From Rhizobium sp. BK313 (lineage in GTDB: Bacteria; Pseudomonadota; Alphaproteobacteria; Rhizobiales; Rhizobiaceae): a stretch of 64,000 nt of DNA. Below, piece by piece: positions 34,493 to 42,757 of this stretch (position 1 is the stretch's first letter; each line of letters starts with the position of its first letter). Made by a program: the position numbers and the translations under genes. The notes under the pieces were generated by a model. That model did no database searches. It had not been told where the DNA came from and saw only the letters and a list, made by a program, of their open reading frames with translations. The stretch spans positions 310,001 through 374,000 of the forward strand of contig NZ_JACHZQ010000007.1 of assembly GCF_014193655.1 (NCBI RefSeq), given 5' to 3'.

Positions 34493-35071
34493 TCACGTCA
34501 GGCTTTTTAGAGCCATATGGGCAATGGCGGTGAGCGTTTCGGGGGAGGCGCCGTTGCGGGCGCTGACTTTCATGCCGGAAAGCGTAGCGCCAAGGAAATG
34601 GACGGCAGCCATAATGTCGAGGTCGGCGGCAAAGTCACCGCTGGCGATGCCGGCCTTGATGACACTTTCGAGAGAAGAGGAGAGGATGCGCGAGGCTTCG
34701 TCGGTCAGTGTTGCAACCTCGGCGTCGGCGCGGCCGAATTCGCAGATGGCGCTAACACCGAGGCAACCACGGCTCGCTTCGCTCTCCGGACGAGCCGCAA
34801 AGGCGACGAGCGCGGCTTCGATGCTCCCTAATGCCGAACGGTCTCCCTTGAGGTCCGCCACGATGCGGGCGAGGCTATCGGCATTGTATCGCCTAAGCGC
34901 TTCGAGATAGAGGCTGCGCTTGTCGCCGAAGGTGTCATACATGCTCTGCCGGCTGATCTTCATGGCCTTCAGCAGGTGGTCCGTCGACGTGCCTTCGTAT
35001 CCATGGTCGGAGAAGACCCGGATAGCGGCGCCCAGCGCCTCGTCGCGTTCGAATTCCTTGTGTCGTGCCAT
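34493..35071 (-). CDS. TetR/AcrR family repressor
   Basis: 192 aa. N-terminal HTH at about 10-55 (ALGAAIRVFSDHGYEGTSTD, KISRQSMYDTFGDKRSLY), C-terminal ligand domain with VAFAARPESEASRGCLG. The latter, with a single Cys at the conserved RGCL position, is typical of the YcdC/AcuR-type group that often controls an adjacent SDR. It probably represses itself and the SDR through twin operators. Confidence 0.9.
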   Translation of the reverse strand: MARHKEFERDEALGAAIRVFSDHGYEGTSTDHLLKAMKISRQSMYDTFGDKRSLYLEALRRYNADSLARIVADLKGDRSALGSIEAALVAFAARPESEASRGCLGVSAICEFGRADAEVATLTDEASRILSSSLESVIKAGIASGDFAADLDIMAAVHFLGATLSGMKVSARNGASPETLTAIAHMALKSLT

Positions 35072-35087
35072 ACGGGCGTTGTAGCGA

Positions 35088-35110
35088 TTTCGGACTGATC
35101 AGTCCAGAAA
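35088..35110. promoter_or_regulatory. TetR operator, autoregulatory copy
   Basis: Contains the perfect 14-bp palindrome GGACTGATCAGTCC (35092-35105). Its near edge is 17 bases from the TetR start codon, the same distance as the SDR copy. Confidence 0.8.
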
Positions 35111-35214
35111 AAGTTTGAGGCTGTTTCAGAAGATGGATTTGAAGGTGACATCCGATGGCCGAAGCTTTGCCGACCATCGGATTGTCAAAATACGCCTACG
35201 AAAACCGCTGCGGT

Positions 35215-35997
35215 TCACTTCTTCACGGAGTAACCCGCGGCTGCGAGGATCATGTTGGCGATTTCGCGCGGGTGAGAGATCAGCGAGACGTGGCTCGAGT
35301 TGAGTTCCTCGGTCGTCGCGTTCATGCGCTTGGCGAGGAAATGCTCCAGCTCGGGTGATGTCGTGCGGTCGTTCTTGGAGATGGCGTACCAGCTCGGCTT
35401 GGTCTTCCATGCGGCCTGAGTGGTGCGCGAGGCAAACAGCGTGTCCGAGATCCGTCCCTGCACGGCATAAAGCGCCCGAGCCTTTGCGGGTTTGAGATCG
35501 CCGGCGAAGTCATGAACGAACGCGTCTTCGCTGAGTTGTGCGAAGCCGCCGGAATGAACGAGACCCTTGCTGGCCGGCGGGGTCGGGAATTTGGCGGCGA
35601 GCGCGGTATAGTCCTCGCCGGCATCAGGTGCGCGGGCTGCGACATAAACGAGAGCGCTGACCTTGGGATCGACACCGGTCTCGCTGATGACCATGCCGGC
35701 ATAGGAGTGGCCGACGAGCACGGTCGGGCCGTCCTGCAGCGCCAGGACACGCTTCGTGGCAGCGACATCATCGGCAAAGGAGGTCAGCGGGTTCTGCACC
35801 GAGGTGACATGCAGGCCGGCGCGCTGCAGGATCGGGATCACTTCGGACCAGCTCGATCCATCGGCATAGGCGCCATGGACGAGGACGACATTGTGTGCTT
35901 TGACCGGTGCGGCGGTTGCGGCGAAGCTTGTTTGGGCGGCGAAGGTCGCTGCGAACAAGGCAGCTGCGGCGACGGCAAATCTCTGTAGCGTTTTCAT
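35215..35997 (-). CDS. Exported alpha/beta hydrolase
   Basis: 260 aa. Signal peptide with cleavage near SFAAT (about residue 27). Catalytic motifs: oxyanion VLVHGAYADGSSW, nucleophile GHSYAGMV, Asp/His in the C-terminal part (SSHVSLISHP). It belongs to the small plant-salicylate-esterase-like (MES/HNL) group of bacterial hydrolases; substrate unknown. Monocistronic and divergent from the sigma factor gene; they share a 172-bp intergenic region. Confidence 0.87.
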   Translation of the reverse strand: MKTLQRFAVAAAALFAATFAAQTSFAATAAPVKAHNVVLVHGAYADGSSWSEVIPILQRAGLHVTSVQNPLTSFADDVAATKRVLALQDGPTVLVGHSYAGMVISETGVDPKVSALVYVAARAPDAGEDYTALAAKFPTPPASKGLVHSGGFAQLSEDAFVHDFAGDLKPAKARALYAVQGRISDTLFASRTTQAAWKTKPSWYAISKNDRTTSPELEHFLAKRMNATTEELNSSHVSLISHPREIANMILAAAGYSVKK

Positions 35998-36135
35998 GGG
36001 TCGGTTTCCGTGGTCGAGTTTCGGGAGGAAGCATGGTGCTTCTAAGGCTCAATTCGACCGGCTCTGGTGCAGCGCAACATCATCACGGAAACGTGTTCGC
36101 GTTTCGCGCGCAATGATAAAAATCTGCGTTGGACT

Positions 36136-36160
36136 GTAACAAATGCGTTTTGGCGGCGAA
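36136..36160 (+). promoter_or_regulatory. SigF-type ECF promoter almost on the start codon
   Basis: GTAAC (36136-36140) and CGAA (36157-36160) are separated by exactly 16 bases, the spacing of the Caulobacter SigF consensus. The CGAA lies 9 bases before the ATG at 36170, so transcription would begin at or a few bases before the start codon. Confidence 0.7.
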
Positions 36161-36169
36161 TAGACACGT

Positions 36170-36754
36170 ATGGAATCGCGCGAAGATATTTGGGCCAATG
36201 CCATGAAGGCCGAGCGTCGAGGAGACGCCGCCGCCTATGAATGGCTGCTGGGCGATATTGCGAAATTGCTGCGCGTGCTGGTCCGCGGGCGGCTGTCACG
36301 GCTCGGCATGAGCGCGCATGAGACGGAAGATATCGTCCAGGAAGTATTGATCGGCCTGCACACGATGCGGCACCGATGGGACGCAGATCGTGCCTTTATG
36401 CCCTGGCTCCATGCCATCGTGCGTTACAAGCTGACCGATGCGATGCGACGTCGGCGGCGGGAAGCACGTTATCGCTACGACCTGACGCTGGAAGAATGGT
36501 CCAATGTAGTCGAAGCGCCGCGCGAAGATGCCGACCGTGCGCTTATCGATCTGGATCGTCATTTGGGCGGCCTCTCCTCCGGTCAACGCACCGTCGTCCA
36601 GGCGCTGACGATTGAAGGCGCATCGGTGCGCGAGACAGCCGAGAAACTCCAGACCAGTGAAGGCGCGGTGCGGGTGACGCTGCACCGGGCACTGCAACGC
36701 CTGGCCTCTGTCGCCGGCGTTGCTCCACCCAAACCAAGCAAGGGCAAGCTATGA
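36170..36754 (+). CDS. ECF RNA polymerase sigma factor (SigF-like)
   Basis: 194 aa. Region 2 (ETEDIVQEVLIGLHTMRHRW, FMPWLHAIVRYKLTDAMRR) and region 4 (LTIEGASVRETAEKLQTSEG, AVRVTLHRALQRL). Paired with a DUF1109/NrsF anti-sigma gene through an ATGA overlap, as for Caulobacter SigF, which responds to heavy-metal and oxidative stress. The SigF-type promoter directly upstream predicts autoregulation. Confidence 0.9.
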   Translation: MESREDIWANAMKAERRGDAAAYEWLLGDIAKLLRVLVRGRLSRLGMSAHETEDIVQEVLIGLHTMRHRWDADRAFMPWLHAIVRYKLTDAMRRRRREARYRYDLTLEEWSNVVEAPREDADRALIDLDRHLGGLSSGQRTVVQALTIEGASVRETAEKLQTSEGAVRVTLHRALQRLASVAGVAPPKPSKGKL

Positions 36755-37398
36755 AAACGGCAGGCGATACGGACCTCATGATCCGAAATCTGGCTGGTGA
36801 GGCCGGGGCAGGGCAGGCACGTTCCTCTCCCTCCTTTGAAAGCACTCTGTTGCTTGCGACGATCCTTTCCCTTGCCTGCGCGATAGCCTTGGTGTTCGCC
36901 ACGTTCGGCTTTCAGCCTGAACTCCAGGCGACTTTGGTCAGCGCGCCGTTTCACCACAAGATCGTCAGCATGCTGACGCTTGCCGGCGGCGGCATCTTTG
37001 TCGTGCGCTATGCCGGCAAGCCCGGCTCCGGCGCGCTTGCGCTTGCCACAGTATTGCCGGGACTGGCGCTGCTGTTGATCGGTGCGATCTCGGATACGTC
37101 GGGTTTCCCGTTGATGGGCCGGTCCGATATCTCCGTCCCAAGCTGCGTGACGGCCATGGTTTTGCTGTCGCTTGCGCCGCTGGCGCTGATCATCGGCGTC
37201 CTGAAGACTGGTGTTACGACACGTCCGGCCATGGCTGGTGCTACGGCCGGTGTCCTTGCCGGCGCGCTTGGCGCCGCCGCCTATGCCTTTGTCTGTAAGA
37301 ATGACGGTGGGTTATTCGTGGCGGTCTGGTACAGCGTCGCGATTGCGATCGTGATGGGTTTCGGCGCGCTTGTCGGCAGACGCGTACTGGCGTGGTGA
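36751..37398 (+). CDS. nrsF: NrsF-type membrane anti-sigma factor (DUF1109)
   Basis: 215 aa with six predicted helices (about 30-50, 68-85, 92-110, 128-150, 160-180, 188-208). Conserved-type Cys lie in SVPSCVTAM and FVCKNDG; the family uses two Cys to sense stress. It holds the cognate sigma factor at the inner membrane until the signal arrives. Start coupled to the sigma gene (ATGA). Confidence 0.85.
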   Translation: MKTAGDTDLMIRNLAGEAGAGQARSSPSFESTLLLATILSLACAIALVFATFGFQPELQATLVSAPFHHKIVSMLTLAGGGIFVVRYAGKPGSGALALATVLPGLALLLIGAISDTSGFPLMGRSDISVPSCVTAMVLLSLAPLALIIGVLKTGVTTRPAMAGATAGVLAGALGAAAYAFVCKNDGGLFVAVWYSVAIAIVMGFGALVGRRVLAW

Positions 37399-37593
37399 TG
37401 GGTTTGTCCCTCAACGAAGTGAGCCAAACACTTCGGCTTGATGAGAAAACTAGGCCTTCCGGCTCACTGTACTTGAAATTCCCCTGATTTTGTGGTCTTG
37501 AGGCCGCCAATCTTTATTGCGCTGCCGATCCCGCTCCGCCGGGGCCTATTTTCGGGTCCGGTCAGCGCCTCCTATTTTACCCAAGGAAGCCCG

Positions 37594-38394
37594 ATGGCCC
37601 GTTCTGCTCTTCTCAATGTCATGGTTCAGGCTGCCCTCAAGGCAGGCAAGTCGCTCAGCCGCGATTTCGGCGAAGTGCAGAACCTGCAGGTTTCGGTGAA
37701 GGGACCGGGCGATTTCGTCAGCCAGGCCGATCTCAAGGCGCAGAAGATCATCCATGACGAGCTGCTGAAAGCGCGGCCGACCTATGGCTTCCTTGGTGAA
37801 GAGAGCGAAGAGATCAAGGGCACCGACGGCGCGCATCGCTGGATCGTCGATCCGCTCGATGGCACGACCAACTTCCTGCACGGTATTCCGATGTTCTCCG
37901 TGTCGATCGCGTTGGAGCGCAATGGCGAGATCGTCGCCGGCGTCGTCTTCAATCCGGCAACGGATGAGCTCTATACTGCCGAGCGCGGCGGTGGCGCCTT
38001 CCTAAACGACCGCCGCCTGCGTGTTGCCTCGCGCCGCGTGCTGTCGGATTGCGTCATCGGCTGCGGCGTTCCGCATCTCGGACGCGGCAATCACGGCAAG
38101 TTCCTGGTCGAGCTGCGCCATGTCATGGGCGAAGTCGCCGGCATCCGCCGTGTCGGTTCGGCGGCACTCGATCTTGCCTATGTCGCCGCCGGCCGTTTCG
38201 ACGGCTTCTGGGAATTGGGCCTGTCGCCGTGGGACATGGCGGCGGGTATCCTGCTGGTGCGCGAAGCCGGCGGTTTCGTCTCGGATTTCGACGGCGGCAC
38301 CGATATGCTCGGCACCAGTTCGATCATCTGCGGCAATGAGCATATTCAAAAGGCGCTTGCCGAGGTCATCAAGCGGCCGATCCCGACGAAATAA
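37594..38394 (+). CDS. suhB: Inositol monophosphatase family protein
   Basis: 266 aa. Li+-sensitive phosphatase superfamily motifs: GEES at about 68, WIVDPLDGTTNFLHG (metal site) and WELGLSPWDMAAG. Hydrolyses inositol-1-phosphate in vitro; in bacteria such proteins also bind RNA polymerase (SuhB). Which role applies here cannot be read. ATG 37594 preceded by AAGGAAG; the frame is open 34 codons upstream but not protein-like. Confidence 0.92.
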   Translation: MARSALLNVMVQAALKAGKSLSRDFGEVQNLQVSVKGPGDFVSQADLKAQKIIHDELLKARPTYGFLGEESEEIKGTDGAHRWIVDPLDGTTNFLHGIPMFSVSIALERNGEIVAGVVFNPATDELYTAERGGGAFLNDRRLRVASRRVLSDCVIGCGVPHLGRGNHGKFLVELRHVMGEVAGIRRVGSAALDLAYVAAGRFDGFWELGLSPWDMAAGILLVREAGGFVSDFDGGTDMLGTSSIICGNEHIQKALAEVIKRPIPTK

Positions 38395-38527
38395 GGATCG
38401 TCTTTTGCCGATTACCCAGCGGCGAAACAGGCTGTTGCCAAAGGGTGTTTTGTGTTTTCCGTCTCTTCAATTCGGCACAATGTTGCTCTAGTCTCCGCCT
38501 ACGGAAAATCCGGAGGCTAAGCGTGCG

Positions 38528-39577
38528 ATGGAAAATGTAAACCTGGGGGATCTGGGGTCGACCGACAATGTGTCGGGCAGCTATACCTACAAGCTCTCCA
38601 GCCCAATGGCCTTCTTTTGGACGATGATTCTTTTCCTCGTCATCGTCGGTTTTATCGTGGCGATCCTGTTTCGCCAGGCTCAAGTCGCCTTCTTGCACAA
38701 TCCCGGCCTCAATGGATTGATCCTTGGCGTGCTGGCCGTCGGCATTCTGCTGGTCTTCAATCATGTCCTGATGCTCAGGCCGGAAGTCCGCTGGTTCAAC
38801 CATTTCCGCGCTGTCGGCAATGCTGCCGACAAGGTCGGGCGCAATCCGCGGCTTCTGGCACCGATGCGGGCGCTGATCGGCAACCGTCGCGGCATGCAAC
38901 TGTCGACGGCGACGCTGCGCTCGATCCTCGATTCCATCGCCACCCGTCTCGACGAGTCGCGCGACACTTCGCGTTATCTCATCGGCCTGCTCGTCTTCCT
39001 CGGCCTGCTTGGCACTTTCTGGGGTCTGATCGGCACGATCGGATCGATCAACGACGTCATCCAGAGCCTCGACGTCGGTTCCGGCGATACTGGCGACATT
39101 CTTGGTGCGCTTAAAACCGGCCTGTCCGGTCCGCTGGTCGGCATGGGCACGGCATTCTCGTCCTCACTGCTCGGCCTCTCCGGCTCGTTGATTCTCGGTT
39201 TTCTCGATCTGCAGGCCGGCCGCGCACAGAACCGCTTCTACACCGAACTGGAAAACTGGCTTTCCTCCGTTACCGATGTCGGTTCGGATATCGCTCCCGT
39301 CATGGAAGGTGCCAGCGGCGCATCCTCCGAGGATGTGCGTGTGCTTTCGGAATATCTGCGCAAGATTGCTGAAGAGGGCGGTGGCGGCCAACGCTCGGTG
39401 ACGGCAATGGCGAACCTCGCCGAGGGCATTCAGGGCCTGGTCAAGAACATGCGCAACGAACAACAGATGCTGCGCGATTGGATCGAAGCGCAGCAGGAAG
39501 AGGCGAAATCGATGCGCCGGACGCTCGATCGCCTCGCCGACCGCATCAGCCATACCGAGAAGACCGGGAGCAAGTAA
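38528..39577 (+). CDS. MotA/TolQ/ExbB-like proton-channel subunit
   Basis: 349 aa. Helices at about 27-50 (FFWTMILFLVIVGFIVAILF), 62-80, 155-175 (YLIGLLVFLGLLGTFWG) and 200-225. The C-terminal third is a long cytoplasmic coiled coil. The T-F-W-G-L-I-G-T-I-G segment matches the MotA/TolQ core. With the next gene it should form a proton-driven stator-like complex. It is not flagellar MotA (no motor-contact loop recognised, no flagellar genes). GGAGG lies 10 bases upstream and can pair weakly with CTCCG at 38493. Confidence 0.85.
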   Translation: MENVNLGDLGSTDNVSGSYTYKLSSPMAFFWTMILFLVIVGFIVAILFRQAQVAFLHNPGLNGLILGVLAVGILLVFNHVLMLRPEVRWFNHFRAVGNAADKVGRNPRLLAPMRALIGNRRGMQLSTATLRSILDSIATRLDESRDTSRYLIGLLVFLGLLGTFWGLIGTIGSINDVIQSLDVGSGDTGDILGALKTGLSGPLVGMGTAFSSSLLGLSGSLILGFLDLQAGRAQNRFYTELENWLSSVTDVGSDIAPVMEGASGASSEDVRVLSEYLRKIAEEGGGGQRSVTAMANLAEGIQGLVKNMRNEQQMLRDWIEAQQEEAKSMRRTLDRLADRISHTEKTGSK

Positions 39578-39580
39578 ATC

Positions 39581-40612
39581 ATGGCGCTCGCACGAAACAG
39601 TCGCCATAAGAGAACGGTCGACTATTGGCCGGGATTCGTCGATGCGCTCTCCACGCTGTTGATGGCCATCATGTTCCTGCTGACGGTGTTCGTCGTCGGC
39701 CAGTTCATCCTAAGCCGCGAAATTTCCGGCCGCGACGAGGTACTGAATCGCCTCAACAGCCAGATCAACGAATTGACGCAGGCATTGGCACTCGAAAAGA
39801 GCGGCAAGCAGGATTTGGAGGATTCCGTCGCCAACCTGCAGGCGTCGCTTTCGGTGGCAGAGGGCGACCGCTCGCGTCTGCAGGCGCTGCTCGACGCCGG
39901 TTCCGGCAACAGTCAGGCCGCGCAACAGCGGGTCGGCACGCTGACGCAGCAGCTTGACGAGCAGAAGCAGGCGAGCGCCCGCGCCCTCAGCCAGGTCGAT
40001 CTTCTCAACCAGCAGATTGCCGCGCTCCGCAGCCAGATCGCTGCTGTCGAGGCCGCTTTGCAGGCGTCGGAGGAAAAGGATCAGACATCGCAGGTGAAGA
40101 TCGCTGATCTTGGCCGGCGGCTGAATGTGGCATTGGCGCAGCGCGTGCAGGAGCTGAACCGTTATCGTTCCGACTTCTTCGGGCGACTGCGCGAAATCCT
40201 TTCCGACCGCGACAATATCCGCATCGTCGGCGACCGCTTCGTCTTCCAGTCGGAAGTGCTGTTCCCTTCCGGTGCGGCTGATCTCAATCCGGACGGTCAG
40301 GCGGAGATGGCCAAGCTTGCCGCCGCGCTGATCGATCTTTCCAAGGAAATTCCGCCCGAGATCAACTGGGTGCTGCGCGTCGACGGGCACACGGACAATG
40401 TGCCGCTTTCGGGCAATGGCCGCTATCCTGACAACTGGGCGCTGTCGTCCGCCCGCGCCATTGCCGTCGTCAAGTTCCTGATTGCCCACGGCGTTCCTGC
40501 CGACCGGCTCGTCGCTGCCGGATTCGGCGAGTTCCAGCCGATTGCTCCCGGCGACACGCCGGAAGCGCGTGCCACCAACCGTCGCATCGAGCTGAAGCTG
40601 ACGGAGAAATAA
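39581..40612 (+). CDS. MotB/OmpA-like peptidoglycan-binding partner
   Basis: 343 aa. Short cytoplasmic N-terminus, one TM at about 20-43 with a proton-relay Asp (YWPGFVDALSTLLMAIMFLL), a coiled coil at about 50-195, and a C-terminal OmpA domain with the peptidoglycan-binding signature VDGHTDNVPLSG and ATNRRIELKL. It starts 3 bases after the channel gene. Together they look like an ion-driven machine tethered to the wall; the driven partner is unknown. Confidence 0.88.
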   Translation: MALARNSRHKRTVDYWPGFVDALSTLLMAIMFLLTVFVVGQFILSREISGRDEVLNRLNSQINELTQALALEKSGKQDLEDSVANLQASLSVAEGDRSRLQALLDAGSGNSQAAQQRVGTLTQQLDEQKQASARALSQVDLLNQQIAALRSQIAAVEAALQASEEKDQTSQVKIADLGRRLNVALAQRVQELNRYRSDFFGRLREILSDRDNIRIVGDRFVFQSEVLFPSGAADLNPDGQAEMAKLAAALIDLSKEIPPEINWVLRVDGHTDNVPLSGNGRYPDNWALSSARAIAVVKFLIAHGVPADRLVAAGFGEFQPIAPGDTPEARATNRRIELKLTEK

Positions 40613-40615
40613 TCC

Positions 40616-41869
40616 TCAGCTTCTATCGGCCAGAACCGTATCGAGGCGGGCCTGCAGGAATTCGCGGACGACGGAACTGTCGCTGAGCCCGATCGCCGTC
40701 CGATAAGCCGTGACGGCGCTCTCCGCTTCTCCGGCTTCTGCCAGCAGATGAGCGCGAACGGCCCAATAAGGCTGATAGCTGAGGATATCGCGCTCGACCA
40801 TCTGGTTCAGATGGTGCAATCCGGCGGTTGCCCCTTGCGCCCGCCCGATAACGGCGGCTTGGCTGACGCGCGCCCCGACTGTTGGCTTCATCAGCACGAG
40901 TGCATCGTAGAGTGTCACGAGCGCCGTCCAGTCGGTAGCTCCGGAGCGCCGCCGCTCGGTGTGAACGGACTGGATCGCGGCCTGACATTGGAATGAGCCG
41001 AAGCGGTCGAAAGCGCCCGCCTGCCGCAGCAGGCCGTCAGCTTCAGCGATCATGATGGCGTTCCAGCGCGCAGTGTCCTGCTCGTCGAGCGGCACATACC
41101 GTCCATCTGCATTCCGGCGGGCGGTGCGGCGGGCTTCGCAGTAAAGCATCAAAGACAGCAATCCGATCGCCTCCGGCTCCTGTGGCATGGTGGCGTGCAG
41201 GGCGCGGCCGAGCCAGATGGCTTCGTCTGCCAGTGAATTGCGCTTGCCATCTTCACCATCGAGACCGTCCCAGCCGAGGCCATAGGCCGCATAGACCGCT
41301 GAGAGCACGCTGGTCAGCCGCTCCGGCAGCACCGAACGGTCGGGAACGGTGAAGGGAATATGCGCCTCGCGGATCTTGATCTTAGCCCGAACCAGTCGCT
41401 GGCTCATGGTCTCCGGCGAAACAATGAAAGCTTGCGATATGGTCCTGGCATCAATGCCGAGAACCGTCTGCAGCATCAGCGGCGTATGCACGGACTTGTC
41501 GATGGCCGGATGGGTGCAGGTGAACAGCAGCTTCAGTCGCTCGTCGGGGAAAGCGGGGCCATCCGCATTCATGCGCTCCTCCGCCTCCTCGAATGCGAGG
41601 GCGATCGTATCGCGGGCGGCTGCCTTGACGTTTGCATGTCTTGCGGCGCTGTAAAGATTTCGCCGCGCCGCGACCAATAACCAGGCCTCCGGATTATCAG
41701 GAATGCCCCGCTCCGGCCAAGCATTCAGCGCGGTCGCAAGTGCCTCGGACAGCGCATCCTCGGCTGCCGGGACGTCGCCCGAGCGCGCTGCGAGAAAGGC
41801 GATCAACTTGCCGTAGGATTGGCGCGCCACGCGTTCGGTGGCGCGTCCAACGTCATGGTTCATGGCCAT
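40616..41869 (-). CDS. ECF42-type RNA polymerase sigma factor with C-terminal extension
   Basis: 417 aa, much longer than a normal ECF factor. Sigma region 2 (FLAARSGDVPAAEDALSEAL, PEAWLLVAARRNLY) and region 4 (ISQAFIVSPETMSQRLVRAK) occupy the first 190 residues. The rest is the helical DUF6596/TPR-like extension (AVYAAYGLGWDGLDGED, LLSLMLYCEARR). ECF42 genes are accompanied by DGPF-domain genes, and one lies directly upstream. There is no anti-sigma gene; the C-terminal extension controls activity in studied members. ATG 41869 or 41863 can start it. Confidence 0.9.
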   Translation of the reverse strand: MAMNHDVGRATERVARQSYGKLIAFLAARSGDVPAAEDALSEALATALNAWPERGIPDNPEAWLLVAARRNLYSAARHANVKAAARDTIALAFEEAEERMNADGPAFPDERLKLLFTCTHPAIDKSVHTPLMLQTVLGIDARTISQAFIVSPETMSQRLVRAKIKIREAHIPFTVPDRSVLPERLTSVLSAVYAAYGLGWDGLDGEDGKRNSLADEAIWLGRALHATMPQEPEAIGLLSLMLYCEARRTARRNADGRYVPLDEQDTARWNAIMIAEADGLLRQAGAFDRFGSFQCQAAIQSVHTERRRSGATDWTALVTLYDALVLMKPTVGARVSQAAVIGRAQGATAGLHHLNQMVERDILSYQPYWAVRAHLLAEAGEAESAVTAYRTAIGLSDSSVVREFLQARLDTVLADRS

Positions 41870-41870
41870 C

Positions 41871-42209
41871 TCACATTTGCAGGCGTGGCCGCACTTCGAC
41901 TGAGCCATCCTTGGAAACCGGCACGCGCACGGCCCATTCCAGAGCCGCATCGAGATTCGGCACATCGATCAGATAGAAACCGCCGAGTTGCTCCTTGCCT
42001 TCCGGAAAGGGACCGTCTTGCACATCGTGGTCTTCGCCGCGACGGCGGACGACTGTTGCGGTTTCCGGTGGGGTCAGTCCGGCGCCGCCGGTCATGATGC
42101 CGGCCTGGACGAGCGCCTGCGTATAGGCGATCCAGCTGTTCTTGTAGGTGGGATCCTCGCGCCGCTTAAAGTCGTCGGCCGATTCACGGATGATCAAGGC
42201 ATACTGCAT
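41871..42209 (-). CDS. DGPF/YCII-domain protein of the ECF42 pair
   Basis: 112 aa YCII-related fold. Contains the eponymous DGPF in VQDGPFPEGKEQLGGFYLID. This family is the near-invariant neighbour and frequent target of ECF42 sigma factors; enzymatic role unknown. Its stop is separated by one base from the sigma factor start, so translation is coupled. RBS AGGAG before ATG 42209. Confidence 0.9.
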   Translation of the reverse strand: MQYALIIRESADDFKRREDPTYKNSWIAYTQALVQAGIMTGGAGLTPPETATVVRRRGEDHDVQDGPFPEGKEQLGGFYLIDVPNLDAALEWAVRVPVSKDGSVEVRPRLQM

Positions 42210-42460
42210 GGGATAACTCCTGCTGGCTTGTTGGCGGTAATCCGGGCCGGACGCTGCATCTAAAGAGCAAACGCTAAAATGTGCAACGCCGCCGGCGAAG
42301 CGGCTTCATGCCGTTCCGATACAATGAGCCGCGAGCGAGGCCGATTTCGACAGGCTGGTGCAGATTTTTCGAATTTTTTTGACGTGCAAACTAAAACGGC
42401 CAGCACGCCAGAGGGCGGCCGGCCGTAGAAGGCTGTGCAACAGACGCTCGACGCGAAGTC

Positions 42461-42649
42461 TTAGGCGGTAGCGGTGGTCTGGTCGTCGATGGCGGCGCCG
42501 CCAACGTGAGCTTTGATCGATTCAATGGCATGCAGCGCCGAAGCCTTCGCCTTGTAGCCTTCGGAGGCGAACATGGTTTCGCCGTTCGAGGCCTTGAACC
42601 GGAAGCGGAATTCGCCACCCTTGTCCTTATAGACTTCAAATTTATACAT
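42461..42649 (-). CDS. DUF1508 (YegP-like) protein
   Basis: 62 aa, one YegP unit: YKFEVYKDKGGEFRFRFKAS, MFASEGYKAKASALHAIESI. Function unknown; often two units are fused, here only one. GGAGACGGGAACC precedes the ATG. Monocistronic, on its own between the ECF42 pair and the ABC exporter. Confidence 0.88.
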   Translation of the reverse strand: MYKFEVYKDKGGEFRFRFKASNGETMFASEGYKAKASALHAIESIKAHVGGAAIDDQTTATA

Positions 42650-42757
42650 GGTTCCCGTCTCCTAGAATCGCGTCAGTGCGAGATAACGTCGGAAATCTAG
42701 CTCAACTTTAAAGTTATTTCCACCTGTTGTATTCCGCATGTCTTGGTCAATCTGTCG

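Noticed and set aside
38528..40612. Zorya anti-phage system
   Set aside because: ZorA/ZorB-like architecture is present but no ZorC, ZorD or ZorE gene flanks it; the neighbours are inositol monophosphatase and an ECF42 sigma factor.
42283..42429. 48-codon ORF upstream of the DGPF gene
   Set aside because: No Shine-Dalgarno, composition unlike a protein and no recognisable family.
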